This document shows, piece by piece, positions 52,730-62,338 of a stretch of 64,000 nucleotides of DNA (the first letter of the stretch is position 1; each line of letters begins with the position of its first letter). The DNA comes from Leptospiraceae bacterium (GTDB lineage: Bacteria; Spirochaetota; Leptospiria; Leptospirales; Leptospiraceae). A model generated the notes under the pieces. The model made no database searches and was not told the DNA's origin. It worked only from the letters and a program-made list of their open reading frames with translations. Where the stretch lies: assembly GCA_015075105.1 (NCBI GenBank), contig JABTUZ010000002.1, positions 848,313-912,312 on the forward strand, written 5' to 3'. Both the position numbers and the translations under genes were made by a program.

Positions 52730-55534
52730 ATGGGGAACCGTATTTTTCTATCTTTTATCTATCTGAGTATTGTCTTTTATTTGCAAGGGTGGAATAATCT
52801 GAAAGCCAGACCCGGTGGGGGACAAACGTATAAATCATCGAGCTCTAAGTCATCTTCCAGTAACAGCTACTCCAGATCCGATAGCTATAATAATTCAAAT
52901 AAGAATAGAAATTCTAATTCTAATTACAATTATTCAGATTATTATCAAAAGCAGGGTGAACAAACCAAAAAATTTAAAGAAATACTTTCTCCAACAAATT
53001 TCTCACAAAGATTGAATCACTATTCATTGAATGTAACTTTAAAAGAAGATACAGGACTTAAAGTGAAAGAAACTTTGGAGATTAGTCAATCTATCCGGGC
53101 TTTGAGCACACAAACTTTGCGACATTTTTTCCCAATCAAATGGGAGTTGAAACCTGATTCCTCTTTCGTTGCTTATTTGGGTATTCAATCGAGTGAAGAA
53201 ATTTTAAATAGAGAAAAAGTAGATCGCGAATTTACAGGACTGTATTATAGACCTTCGTTTGTGTATTCTTACAACACCCCGCATAATACGAGAAAAATCT
53301 CCTTTGAATACGAAGCGTATAAATCGGGAGATGAGAATTTTCAAAGCAAAGATGAGTTGAACGAAAAAGAAAATTACCCCAAAAGGATTGACTATAGATG
53401 GAGTTTACTGCCTATCAATACAATGGATTATTCAGAATTTTCAAGTAGTGACTTTTCTATTCAATTGCCTTCAGAAGATTTTTCTTATTCCATTATTGAT
53501 AATTTATTTCTGGTTCAACACAAAAAAGAAGGTAGCCTCATTCGAGGATATATTTCACCCAAAACACCGGGGAAATTAAAAAACGAAAAGATCCCAGAAA
53601 TCGTACTGTCTGTTTCCGAAGATGCGTTAGACGAAAGCCTTATTCCACTTCAAGTAGTTGCTTCAGGAGATTATATTTCTCAAAGAAAGATGAATATAAA
53701 ATACAATAAGGATACCTCTGCAATAATTCAAGATCAATTCACATTTCATATTTTGCATCCAAATTTTTGGGGAAGTTTTGAAACAAACTATTTTGTAGAT
53801 AGTTTACAATTTCAAAAAGAAGATAAAACGCATTCTCTGTATTACTACGATTTTTATTTATCTGACAATTTTCGTATTACTTACGCTCAAAAAAACACCA
53901 AAGTCTTCTGGTCTTACTACCCGGAGTTAAAACTTACTCACGCAATTGACATTCATTACAAAGTGTTTGGTAGCACAAAACAAGAGAAAGGGATGAAGAA
54001 AATTCTTTGGGAAATTCCGTCACCGGAGGATGTGCATCAAGAAGAGATAGACATTCTGGTTGAAATTCCAAAAGAATGGACAATCGAATTTGCAGATTCA
54101 AGGATTGTGGTAATCAACAAAACCACAAAATCATCGTATATACAGAATTCAAAAAATCGTTCCATTCCATTTAAAATATCTCAAAATACTTTAAGTGCAA
54201 AAATCCCAAGATTAAAGAGACACGATTCTATAGTTTTAGATTTGAAGTTAGGCGGAAGCTCTAAGATATCTTCGCCCTCTGTGTTTTTTATTGCATTTTT
54301 GAATTTCAAACATCTACACAATTTTTATGGGTTTATAGTTTACCCTTCTCTATTTATAGTGTTTGTGTTTGGCTTGTCTTGGTATATGGTGAAAAGAGCG
54401 AAATCTATTATCAAAATAAACAAATTGCAAAAACAACAAGAAAAAAATCAAAAACAAGAAATTGAAATTCAAAAATATTTCGGAGATACAGAATTTTCGA
54501 TTGATGATTTTCTAAATAGAGTTATTACCACAAATACGATACTTACAGAAGATTGGCTTTCCGGGAATATGAATAGATCACGTAATCTTGTATCATCAGG
54601 CATATACAATAGATTTAGAGTGCAATTGAATCTATTAAAAAATGAGGGACTCATCAATGTTATGAGCGATATTTCTGTTGAGGCTTCTGTTGATTCTTTT
54701 GAATTTGATGAGTTTATAAATACAATCCATGTAATAATTTCAGGCTCTGCAAAAGACAAGAATCTCCCTACTTCTATGTCGTTGGAAGAAAGAAAAAATG
54801 CAATTTCCAAATGCTCAATTCAAACTTATCAAGAATATTGGAGTTTTATCAGAAGTTCTAAAGTAAAGACTAAACAAGGAATTCAAAATGGATTTTGTCC
54901 TAATTGTGGGAGTCGTGCCGAAAATCTTTCTGAATCCAATAAATGTATTTATTGCAGTACAATTTATAATTCTTCTGAATACGATTGGGTTCTTTCTGAA
55001 ATCACTCAATCGGACGAGTGGGGCAGATATAAAAATAAAAAGGATATTGATGGGCTTACAGAAATAGAGAGGAACCTTCCTTTTCTTTCTAAGCAAAAGA
55101 TAGAAGATAGGGCATCTGCGATTTTTTGGAGATGGATAGAGGCAATTAGCACAGGAAATAAAATGGCTTTGATACGTGATGCGACATCCAAATATCTTGA
55201 GACGCTGGATGTTTCACAAAAGATATATTTATCTGAGCCTGTGGTTGGCTCTGTTGAACTTGTAAAAGTCACTAATTACGAAAAATATTTTGATTCAAGA
55301 GTTGAAGTTCTATGGAGTGCATCCGGCAAGAAAAATGAGCCTTCGGTAAATAGAAAGGCAATTATAAATCTCATAATAAGTAAAACAACAAAAAGTCCAT
55401 TCGGGATTTCTGAGCATTCTTGTCCTTCGTGTGGCGGGATTCTCCCTGAAGATGATTCTTTGAAATGTGCGTTTTGCGCATCGACTCTACCAGTCAAAAA
55501 AACTGACTGGTTGCTTTGGAAAATATCTAATTAG
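52730..55534 (+). CDS. Large membrane protein: DUF2207-like domain, Tim44-like domain and two zinc ribbons
   Basis: 934 residues. A signal peptide (about 1-26) leads into a Ser/Asn/Tyr-rich low-complexity stretch (about 35-75) and a periplasmic DUF2207-like beta region (about 95-510). A membrane helix (about 534-553, FYGFIVYPSLFIVFVFGL) follows. The cytoplasmic part has a Tim44-like domain (about 590-700) and two CPxC zinc ribbons: Cys723/726/739/742 and Cys898/901/913/916. Both end in a similar D-W-x-L-x-x-I tail, so the C-terminal half may be a tandem duplication. Function unknown. The lipoprotein gene starts 19 bp after its stop. Confidence 0.78.
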   Translation: MGNRIFLSFIYLSIVFYLQGWNNLKARPGGGQTYKSSSSKSSSSNSYSRSDSYNNSNKNRNSNSNYNYSDYYQKQGEQTKKFKEILSPTNFSQRLNHYSLNVTLKEDTGLKVKETLEISQSIRALSTQTLRHFFPIKWELKPDSSFVAYLGIQSSEEILNREKVDREFTGLYYRPSFVYSYNTPHNTRKISFEYEAYKSGDENFQSKDELNEKENYPKRIDYRWSLLPINTMDYSEFSSSDFSIQLPSEDFSYSIIDNLFLVQHKKEGSLIRGYISPKTPGKLKNEKIPEIVLSVSEDALDESLIPLQVVASGDYISQRKMNIKYNKDTSAIIQDQFTFHILHPNFWGSFETNYFVDSLQFQKEDKTHSLYYYDFYLSDNFRITYAQKNTKVFWSYYPELKLTHAIDIHYKVFGSTKQEKGMKKILWEIPSPEDVHQEEIDILVEIPKEWTIEFADSRIVVINKTTKSSYIQNSKNRSIPFKISQNTLSAKIPRLKRHDSIVLDLKLGGSSKISSPSVFFIAFLNFKHLHNFYGFIVYPSLFIVFVFGLSWYMVKRAKSIIKINKLQKQQEKNQKQEIEIQKYFGDTEFSIDDFLNRVITTNTILTEDWLSGNMNRSRNLVSSGIYNRFRVQLNLLKNEGLINVMSDISVEASVDSFEFDEFINTIHVIISGSAKDKNLPTSMSLEERKNAISKCSIQTYQEYWSFIRSSKVKTKQGIQNGFCPNCGSRAENLSESNKCIYCSTIYNSSEYDWVLSEITQSDEWGRYKNKKDIDGLTEIERNLPFLSKQKIEDRASAIFWRWIEAISTGNKMALIRDATSKYLETLDVSQKIYLSEPVVGSVELVKVTNYEKYFDSRVEVLWSASGKKNEPSVNRKAIINLIISKTTKSPFGISEHSCPSCGGILPEDDSLKCAFCASTLPVKKTDWLLWKISN

Positions 55535-55553
55535 TAGTAAAGGAGATGGTTGG

Positions 55554-56135
55554 ATGAGAAGTCTTGGAATGTTAAAGATATTTTTTTTCACTATTGTATT
55601 TTTCCTATGTTGCCATAGTAGCTCGGAAGTATTGGTGAGTGAGATTCAAGATAATATAGGCTCTGGAAATATTGTTCAATCTGATGTGAATGAATTTTTT
55701 CAAAGAAGGATGAAAAATAAACTGAGAAAGGCACTTGTCGGAAGCTGGATAATTTTACACGAAGATGAATCAAATATTTATTACGGTTATCCGAGATTTA
55801 AAGGAATTTTTAGTAGTGATAGAGTTGTGGAGAAAATATATTTTCTGAAAAAAAAAGAGTTAGCAGAAAAATTTTCGATATATAAAAATTTCACAGGAGT
55901 CGAGCTCAGAGCAAAAATTCTTGCATCTATTGATAGTTATAGAAAACAAAAGAAAGAGAGTAGTGCGTTTTTACTATTTTCTAATAACTGGACTGTAGTA
56001 TTGAATGAAGATTCGATTCAAGTGCAAGCAATTGTTAGTGAAGAAAATTCAAATACGACTAAATCTAAGTCTAAAAAATATACAATTTTACTCAATAAAA
56101 ATGATTTGAGTTTACTGAAAATACAAGAAGATTGA
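55554..56135 (+). CDS. Putative lipoprotein, unknown
   Basis: 193 residues from ATG 55554, chosen because AAGGAGATGG lies just upstream; the frame extends back into the preceding gene without need. The N-terminus (LGMLKIFFFTIVFFLCC) is a lipobox-type signal with Cys19 or Cys20. The mature part is basic and beta-rich, with no recognised domain. It overlaps the next frame by 4 nt. It sits in a tight group with the Tim44-like membrane protein and the 369-residue protein. Confidence 0.65.
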   Translation: MRSLGMLKIFFFTIVFFLCCHSSSEVLVSEIQDNIGSGNIVQSDVNEFFQRRMKNKLRKALVGSWIILHEDESNIYYGYPRFKGIFSSDRVVEKIYFLKKKELAEKFSIYKNFTGVELRAKILASIDSYRKQKKESSAFLLFSNNWTVVLNEDSIQVQAIVSEENSNTTKSKSKKYTILLNKNDLSLLKIQED

Positions 56136-56149
56136 AAAGGGCTATAGAT

Positions 56150-57259
56150 ATGATTGATTTTAACAAACCGGAAAGTATTTTTCAGTCTCTACTCGCTGCA
56201 TTTGATGACAGAGATATTTTACACGATTTAAGAATTTATGAATTTTATACTGGAGATTTTGAAGAGCCTATTAATAACTTTGGATCTTTTGGATTTTTGC
56301 CTATAGCCGGAACTTCTACAGGCGATTCATTGGGTTTGACTCCAATTCTTGGAAAATCATCGGAGGAGTGGCCGGTTTTACGATTCTCTATATTTGGAGA
56401 TGGAGCAAAAATTGTATCTTCTAAACTATCTTCATTTCCTGCTTCGGCGGTAGTTTCTGCGATTCAATCAATTGATTCAATTCATAGCGATAAAATAGAA
56501 ATCTTGGAATCCAAAAAGGAGATTCTTATACTCGCAAATATATTGGGAGATGATACATTAGCAAAAGGTATTATTGAATTTTTAGAAAATGTAAAAGAAA
56601 AAGAGCCAATTGTTTCAAAGTTGTCTCTTTATAATCTGGCAGAAGGAAAAACTTGGTTTCTTGAGTTCTTGAATGTTTATAAAAAAGTTTTTGTTGAAGA
56701 TGAAAACTCAATAAAAAACTGGAAGGCATACTTAAAAAATTATCCCTTTGTGACACCTGCATGGGAGTTACTTTTTCTTGCGCAAAAAAATTTTGGTGAA
56801 GAGGCATTTGACACAGCCTGGAGAATTGCCACCTCAGAAATATATTTCAACAATTCAATTTTTAATCTTGCCGAAAAAAATAAAAAATTTTTTGAAATAG
56901 ATATTTCCAAAGGTAAGAATTCTCAGATGCTTTCAGAAAATAGTGTAAGGCTTGAGGCTTGTGCGTATATATCTGAATCAGACAGAGGGCACGGAAGACC
57001 TGAGTTGGAGGCAATTATCCGAGAAGCCGAAGAAAAAGATGCAGGCAAATTTTGGTTGAATGCAGGGGATGCGTTAATTTCTAAAAAAAAGGCTTTTGAT
57101 GCGTATCGGGCGTACATCAATGCAGGGCACCACTACTATAACGAAACAAATAAATTTTCTCCAGCATCCGCTAAGGGAGCATTAAATGCAGCAAAACTAA
57201 TCGGTGACCCAGTAATTGCTTTTGCCTTAGAATCTTTGGGGGATCGTATTATTGGTTGA
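56150..57259 (+). CDS. Hypothetical protein, 369 residues, repeat-like C-terminus
   Basis: Starts at ATG 56150 (MIDFNKPESIF) with AAAAGGG upstream; an in-frame TTG at 56132 overlaps the previous stop. The N-terminal 120 residues hold a beta-rich domain (NNFGSFGFLPIAGTSTGDS, ILGKSSEEWPVLRFSIFGD, split here) that resembles SMI1/KNR4-like folds by pattern. The C-terminal half is helical and TPR-like (AFDTAWRIATSEIYF, KKAFDAYRAYINAGHHY). No signal peptide. The SMI1 comparison is weak. Function unknown. Confidence 0.6.
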   Translation: MIDFNKPESIFQSLLAAFDDRDILHDLRIYEFYTGDFEEPINNFGSFGFLPIAGTSTGDSLGLTPILGKSSEEWPVLRFSIFGDGAKIVSSKLSSFPASAVVSAIQSIDSIHSDKIEILESKKEILILANILGDDTLAKGIIEFLENVKEKEPIVSKLSLYNLAEGKTWFLEFLNVYKKVFVEDENSIKNWKAYLKNYPFVTPAWELLFLAQKNFGEEAFDTAWRIATSEIYFNNSIFNLAEKNKKFFEIDISKGKNSQMLSENSVRLEACAYISESDRGHGRPELEAIIREAEEKDAGKFWLNAGDALISKKKAFDAYRAYINAGHHYYNETNKFSPASAKGALNAAKLIGDPVIAFALESLGDRIIG

Positions 57260-57272
57260 GATCTGAATCTTT

Positions 57273-57288
57273 AAAAAAGTACTTTTTT
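57273..57288. terminator. AT-rich perfect palindrome after the 369-residue gene
   Basis: AAAAAAGTACTTTTTT at 57273-57288, 14 bp after the stop, could form a weak hairpin ending in U residues. Its A/T composition makes it a poor terminator. Confidence 0.3.
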
Positions 57289-57439
57289 GAAGATAAGCTA
57301 TTTATCACTTGATTTCTAATCAGGGAAAAATATTAAAATATTCAAGAAGAAAAATTTGGATAATTCAATAAGGTTTGTCATTTTCAGAAATTTATGAAAC
57401 TCACGGTAAAAATTTTTAAATATTTTTTTATTGATAACA

Positions 57440-57626
57440 AATGGCGATTTTAGTTAAATTTTTGCATTGTAAGATTTGAAGATTGATTTTTTGAAGAGCA
57501 CCATTTATGACGCTACTGCAAAAACCCCTTCCAGGGCTTTTTACAACGCTAGAAAATGGCACTTTTATTGGCTTATTGAACAATTCTTTTTCAAAAAACG
57601 ACTTTTTGCAGGTACGCCATTTATAA
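57440..57626 (+). repeat. Two tandem units with AAATGGC...CCATTTAT ends upstream of hisB
   Basis: Unit 1 runs from AAATGGCGATTTTA at 57440 to ACCATTTATGACGCTACT around 57517. Unit 2 runs from AAAATGGCACTTTTATT at 57553 to CGCCATTTATAAAAGCTACT at 57634. Each unit starts with AAATGGC and ends with its inverse, so each can fold into a long hairpin, and the two units are direct repeats of about 114 nt period. A 39-codon ORF (ATG 57507, MTLLQKPLPGLFTTL...) overlaps them and is probably fortuitous. The rest of 57260-57643 is AT-rich with nothing else seen. Confidence 0.5.
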
Positions 57627-57670
57627 AAGCTACTCGATGATATATGATAAAAATTGTGGATAACAGGGAA

Positions 57671-58252
57671 ATGCAAACAAAGGAAAGAAAAACGTCTGAA
57701 ACCGATATCCGACTTTCATTGGATCTAAGAGGAAAGGGAATCTATAAGTTCGATACAGAAATTCCATTTTTTGAGCACGCTCTTTCCCATGTTGTAAAGT
57801 ATGGGATGCTCGATGTAGATCTTTTTCTGCGTGGAGATATAGGAATTGACTGCCATCATAGTGTAGAAGATGTAGCGATATTATTTGGAAGTATGGTACA
57901 CACACAACTCGGAGACAAGGCAGGGATCAGACGATACGGACATTTTACCTTACCAATGGATGAAGTTCTTGTCACAGTCGCTGTAGATTTTGGAGGCAGA
58001 TATTTTTTTAAATACACAGGACCTAAATTGGACGGGAAGTTTGGAATCTATGACGCTGAATTGACTTTAGAGTTTTTGCAAAAATTTGCATTAAACGCAA
58101 AAATGAATCTACACGTGCTGGTTCACTACGGAGAAAATAGGCATCATATCCACGAAGGAATATTTAAAGCGTTGGGGAAATCTTTACGCCAAGCAATAGA
58201 ATTTGATCCAATTTCAAAGGAAATTCCATCGACAAAAGGAATGATCGAATGA
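57671..58252 (+). CDS. hisB: Imidazoleglycerol-phosphate dehydratase
   Basis: Seventh step of histidine synthesis. 193 residues from ATG 57671 ([13 protein letters not shown]), with CAGGG upstream; an in-frame ATG at 57644 is the alternative. Manganese-binding blocks are [24 protein letters not shown] and [15 protein letters not shown]. The first block has Glu-His where most family members have Asp-His. Only the dehydratase is present, with no phosphatase domain. It overlaps hisH by 4 nt. Confidence 0.95.
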   Translation: MQTKERKTSETDIRLSLDLRGKGIYKFDTEIPFFEHALSHVVKYGMLDVDLFLRGDIGIDCHHSVEDVAILFGSMVHTQLGDKAGIRRYGHFTLPMDEVLVTVAVDFGGRYFFKYTGPKLDGKFGIYDAELTLEFLQKFALNAKMNLHVLVHYGENRHHIHEGIFKALGKSLRQAIEFDPISKEIPSTKGMIE

Positions 58253-58881
58253 TTGCTGTGATAGACTTTGGAATGGGAAATATTCATTCTTGTCTAAAAG
58301 CAATTTCACTATTTACAAAGGATTTTAAACTTGTCACAGACCCGATGGAGTTAAAGAATGCGAAGGGTGTTATTCTTCCGGGGGATGGTGCATTTGAGAA
58401 AGCAATGCAGAATCTTAAATCTATGAAGATGAAGGACGCGTTAGACGAATATGTTTATTACGAAAAACCGATTTTTGGAATTTGCATCGGATTCCAAATT
58501 CTTTTTGAAAATTCGGAAGAGTCAACAATCAAAGACAATATAGTTCCGGGTTTTGGTTGGATTCACGGAAATATAAAACGGTTTAAAGGCAAAATTTATA
58601 AAGTTCCGCACATGGGCTGGAATAAAATTCATTTCGCTACAAGAAAGAAAGTTTCTTTATTGGATGGGGTTGCTGATCGATCCTATATGTATTTTATTCA
58701 TTCTTATAGACCGACAAATGTAGAAGAAGATTCAGTATTAGCAACTTGTTCATACTACGAGGAAAGTTTTCCGGTTGTTGTCGAGAAGAATAATATTTTT
58801 GGAACTCAATTTCATCCAGAAAAATCTGATACTACTGGATTGAAAATATTACAAAATTTTATAGGGATAGCCAATTCATGA
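58249..58881 (+). CDS. hisH: Imidazole glycerol phosphate synthase, glutaminase subunit
   Basis: Supplies ammonia to HisF. Class I glutaminase with Cys79 ([12 protein letters not shown]), His189 and Glu191 (GTQFHPEKS), and the N-terminal [10 protein letters not shown]. 210 residues, normal. It overlaps hisB and hisA by 4 nt each. The usual partner hisF is not in the window. Confidence 0.95.
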   Translation: MIAVIDFGMGNIHSCLKAISLFTKDFKLVTDPMELKNAKGVILPGDGAFEKAMQNLKSMKMKDALDEYVYYEKPIFGICIGFQILFENSEESTIKDNIVPGFGWIHGNIKRFKGKIYKVPHMGWNKIHFATRKKVSLLDGVADRSYMYFIHSYRPTNVEEDSVLATCSYYEESFPVVVEKNNIFGTQFHPEKSDTTGLKILQNFIGIANS

Positions 58882-59612
58882 TTATTATTCCAGCTATTGA
58901 TTTATTAAATAACGAAGCTGTCAGACTTTTTAAAGGGGACTATAACCAAAAAACTGTGTATAGCAAAGAGCCTTGGGAACTTGTAAGAATTTTTGAGAGA
59001 GGTGGAGCCGAGCTTATACATTTAATAGATCTGAATGGTGCAAGAAACGAGAATGATATAAACCGGCAATCAATTGAAAAAATTCGCAAAGTGTCTAACG
59101 CACAAATTGAAATCGGAGGAGGGATTCGCAATATTGAGAAAATAAAATTTTACGATTCTGTTGGGATGAATAGATTTATTATTGGAACTGCTGCAGTCAC
59201 GAATCCTGAGTTTATTGATGAAGCACTGCGTTTATTTGGTCCTGATAAAATTGTTGTGGGTGTTGACGCAAAAGATGGTATTGTGAAAATTAGTGGATGG
59301 CAGGAAGACTCAAGAGTTCATTATAATGATCTTTTAAAAAGACTCGCTTCTCAAGGTGTGACTCAAATAATTTACACAGACATTGCTCAAGACGGCACAA
59401 TGAGTGGTCCTAATTTTGAATCGTATCGAGAAATTTTATCAAATTTTCATTTTCAGCTAATTGCTTCTGGTGGAATTTCTTCTGTAAAAGATATTTTGAA
59501 GCTTGCTTCTATAAAAGAAAAAACTTCTCTCTATGGGATTATCACAGGCAAGGCAATTTATGAAGGCAAGCTGAATTTAGAGGAAGCAATCGCAAATACT
59601 AAAAATAGCTAA
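58878..59612 (+). CDS. hisA: ProFAR isomerase
   Basis: Isomerises ProFAR to PRFAR by an Amadori rearrangement on a TIM barrel. The N-terminus is IIPAIDLLNNEAVRLFKGDY with the catalytic Asp. VVGVDAKDG holds the second catalytic Asp, and QIEIGGGIR and IASGGISSV bind phosphate. 244 residues. It ends the hisBHA cluster, and element copy 4 begins about 20 bp after its stop. Confidence 0.95.
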   Translation: MIIIPAIDLLNNEAVRLFKGDYNQKTVYSKEPWELVRIFERGGAELIHLIDLNGARNENDINRQSIEKIRKVSNAQIEIGGGIRNIEKIKFYDSVGMNRFIIGTAAVTNPEFIDEALRLFGPDKIVVGVDAKDGIVKISGWQEDSRVHYNDLLKRLASQGVTQIIYTDIAQDGTMSGPNFESYREILSNFHFQLIASGGISSVKDILKLASIKEKTSLYGIITGKAIYEGKLNLEEAIANTKNS

Positions 59613-59632
59613 ATTAGAATAGAGGATAGAGA

Positions 59633-59887
59633 TATTACACGCTTTATACTAATATAGGACTTTTTACGCTAATGCAAGTGGTACTAACTCCACTTTTTGA
59701 GGATTTCAAAATTAAATTTAATATCAGCCAATTTGGACTTTTCTGTGAAAAAAAAAATTTTTCTAAATCATAAAAATTTTATTTCTATAGTTAACGATAT
59801 TACGGGCTATTCTTATATCAAGCAGGCAAGAAATAGAATTTTAAGAAACTGTATATGAGATCAAAAAAAGGTATTATTAGGAGAATA
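59633..59887 (+). repeat. Leader of DUF1564-type element, copy 4 (degenerate)
   Basis: Starts with ATTACACGCTTTATACTAATA, matching the left end of copy 1 at 1822. It has one decayed palindrome (GTGGTACTAACTCCAC at 59678-59693) in place of two or three, then the shared AAAAATTTTATTTCTAT block and a purine-rich stretch ending in TTAGGAGAATAATA. This is the shortest and most diverged leader of the four. Confidence 0.75.
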
Positions 59888-60345
59888 ATATAACCCGGAA
59901 AATTTGACAAACTAATCAAGTTTATATTCCAGAAAAATTCATGGAATGAGTTTAATTATAGGACAAAAAGGTTTCGAGAGAATATTACATGTCATCGTAT
60001 TGTAGAGATTTCTAATGTTTTGCTGTGGAAATCTTTAGATTTTATCCTGAACAACTTGTGAAACACTTGTTACCCAAGAAGAAGGGCAGAAGGCTATAAG
60101 AAGTCAAATTCGCCCTGAGAATAATAATTGATTGAATTGGGAGAATTTGATCAATTTAAAGTATTTCAAGAACCCTTTTTATTCTTTTGTTGCTTGACAT
60201 TGCAAAATGGGACATAATCATTTTGCCAAGTTAGGATAACACTTTGGAGTTTCACCAAGGTCAGTGTTATTGCATTTAGGAGTTTACCTCTCCAGAATAT
60301 GGAACTATACGATAAATATCAACTAATTGCAAGAAATAGCCGTAA
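59888..60345 (+). pseudogene. DUF1564-type gene remnant, copy 4 (start lost)
   Basis: The expected ATGAACCCGG reads ATAACCCGG, so the start codon is gone although the RBS AGGAGA remains. The body aligns by eye with the intact gene (CCAGAAAAATTCATGGAATGAG, here in pieces; CTTGACATTGC; GGAGTTTACCTCTCCAG) but carries numerous indels and stops. The end is poorly defined, near 60345. Nothing else is seen up to the gene at 60479. Confidence 0.75.
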
Positions 60346-60478
60346 GAAAAAACAAAAAAAGGTCAACAGAAAGACAAAAAATAACAACCAGCTACGCCAC
60401 ACCCATATTAAAATAAGTAATTTTCACTAATCAAAATTTTATTTTGCATAATATTTTTCCGAAAATAAAGAAACGACA

Positions 60479-61075
60479 ATGAATGAATTCTTCCTAAAAA
60501 TATTTCTATTCTTTTCTGTATTATGTCTCACAGAAAATACTTATTCGGAAATATCGCCATACAAAAACTACAGGGTATCGTCCAAGGACACGATCTACTC
60601 TATTGCAAAAAAAATGCACACTACCGAATCTGAAATTTTACAATTGAACGGAAAAAAGATTTTGAAAATTCTAAAAGTCGGAGAAATATTAAAGATTCCA
60701 TATAAAGATAAAAAAATTGTAAAATTCCACTCTCCTCTTTCCAAAAAAGCAAAAATTGAAAAAAAGTTTTCAGAGGTTTCTTTTTCTCCATTTAAAGGTA
60801 TATTATTTTCACAAGGGAAGGACTCAACTGTAGTTTCTGCCAAAGAAGGAAAAGTCTTAACATGTGATTATATGGATGGGTATGAAAACTATGTAATCAT
60901 CTCACACTCAAAAGGATATTATTCTCTTTACGGAAATTTAAGAGAAATATATGTTATTGAAGGACAGAAAGTTTTAGAACGAGAAAAAATCGGAATGGTT
61001 TCTGCAAGCAAAGGATTGTACTTTCAAATCAATAATGACGGAAAACCGGTGGATCCGGAAATTTTTTTAAATTGA
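60479..61075 (+). CDS. LysM protein with degenerate M23-like (LytM) domain
   Basis: A 198-residue exported protein. The signal peptide is about 1-23. LysM is at about 31-75 (YRVSSKDTIYSIAKKM, LKVGEILKIP). The M23/LytM-like domain is at about 118-196 (VVSAKEGKVLTCDYMDGYENYVIISH, given in parts: VVSAKEGKVLT, GYENYVIISH; YYSLYGNL). The HxH zinc motif near the end is replaced by GLYFQI and the first HxxxD is missing, so it is probably not a peptidase. It may act like EnvC/NlpD as an amidase activator. It is coupled to the amidohydrolase gene. Confidence 0.8.
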   Translation: MNEFFLKIFLFFSVLCLTENTYSEISPYKNYRVSSKDTIYSIAKKMHTTESEILQLNGKKILKILKVGEILKIPYKDKKIVKFHSPLSKKAKIEKKFSEVSFSPFKGILFSQGKDSTVVSAKEGKVLTCDYMDGYENYVIISHSKGYYSLYGNLREIYVIEGQKVLEREKIGMVSASKGLYFQINNDGKPVDPEIFLN

Positions 61076-62313
61076 GAACAAATATGCTTCAAGATTGGGA
61101 AATATACAACGCAGAAATTATAGGACCAAAACTTATAAGAAAAAATCAAACTATCCGAATTCACAAAAATAGAATTTCAGAAATCTCTGAAAACCCATCT
61201 GGTAAAAATTTTCGATTAGATTTACACGGATTGAGTATTTATCCGGGATTGATTAATTCTTACGATCACTTACTTTCGTCTTACTTGCCTCGAGTTGGAG
61301 CAGGTCGTCCTTATCTTAATTGGCTTGCTTGGGACAATGATTTAAAATCTTCCGCAGTCTATACCGAAAGACAACAACTTGATACTGAAGAGCTGTATCT
61401 GTTGGGTTCTTACAAAAATTTAATCTCCTGTGTTACGACTGTTATGGATCACATTCCCCATTTTGTTCAAGATCCATATATCGGAAGAATGCCAATCCGA
61501 ATTATCAGTAAATTTCATCTATCGCATAGTGCATGTAGTTATAGTTTGAATTGGGGGGAGGGCGTTAAAAAAGAATATTCCGAAGCCGTATCCAATAACC
61601 TGCCTTATATCACTGGAATTGCAGAAGGGTTTGATCCTGAATCCGTTGATTCCTTGAGACTTTTGGAAAAAGAAAATGCACTTGGTGAAAATTCAGTTTT
61701 AGTTCACTGTCTTGGTCTAAAAAATAGGGACTTAGAAATTATAGCAGATAAAAGCGCATCTGTTGTATGGTGTCCAAACTCTAATTTATTCAAATTCAAC
61801 AAAACTTTAAATGTAAAGAAATTACTCGACTTAAATGTAAATCTTTGTCTTGGGACAGATACTCCTATGGCTGGGGGATTGAATATTTTTGAAGAGATAA
61901 AAACTGCAAGAGAAGTCTATAAAAACACATTTGGAGAAGAATTAAATCCAAAGAAGATATTTAGAATGCTCACTACAAATCCTGCAAAAGCATTCAGGAT
62001 AGAAAAAGATTGCGGAGAAATAGAGAAAGGCAAGTTTGCCGATCTTGTCATTCTGGAAACTAAAAAAAGTGACCCTTATGAAAATCTATGTGAAGCAGAC
62101 TTAAGTATGGTAAAATTGGTAATTATAGATGGAAAGCCTGTGTATGGAGATATGTCTTTGCTGCCTTTTTTTGAAGAATTTGGCATAAATACGGAAACAA
62201 TTTCCATACAAAATACAGATAAAATTATACAGGGGTCACCTCTTTCTTTATTAAAATCAATTCAAAAAGCAGTGGGATACAAAAAGGATTTGGCATTTTT
62301 GCCTATCCGATAA
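61072..62313 (+). CDS. Amidohydrolase-superfamily protein (SsnA/chlorohydrolase-like)
   Basis: A 413-residue TIM-barrel metal-dependent hydrolase. LSIYPGLINSYDHLLSS carries the first metal site, but the usual HxH is Tyr64-Asp65-His66, so the first histidine is lost. Other ligands are His212 (VHCLGL) and Asp263 (LGTDTPMAGG). The C-terminal KIFRMLTTNPAKAFRIE and GEIEKGKFADLVIL match the family. The substrate is unknown; the closest family members deaminate or dechlorinate aromatic or purine compounds. It starts at TTG 61072 overlapping the previous stop, or at ATG 61084. Confidence 0.82.
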   Translation: MRTNMLQDWEIYNAEIIGPKLIRKNQTIRIHKNRISEISENPSGKNFRLDLHGLSIYPGLINSYDHLLSSYLPRVGAGRPYLNWLAWDNDLKSSAVYTERQQLDTEELYLLGSYKNLISCVTTVMDHIPHFVQDPYIGRMPIRIISKFHLSHSACSYSLNWGEGVKKEYSEAVSNNLPYITGIAEGFDPESVDSLRLLEKENALGENSVLVHCLGLKNRDLEIIADKSASVVWCPNSNLFKFNKTLNVKKLLDLNVNLCLGTDTPMAGGLNIFEEIKTAREVYKNTFGEELNPKKIFRMLTTNPAKAFRIEKDCGEIEKGKFADLVILETKKSDPYENLCEADLSMVKLVIIDGKPVYGDMSLLPFFEEFGINTETISIQNTDKIIQGSPLSLLKSIQKAVGYKKDLAFLPIR

Positions 62314-62338
62314 GAATAGAAAAATATGGTGAAATAAA

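Noticed and set aside
55006-55272. Open frames antisense to the Tim44/zinc-ribbon gene
   Set aside because: They mirror the codon structure of the real gene and have no start signals or recognisable motifs.
57507-57626. 39-codon ORF as a his leader peptide
   Set aside because: It contains a single His codon near its end, no His run and no clear ribosome site. It overlaps repeat units that explain the sequence better.
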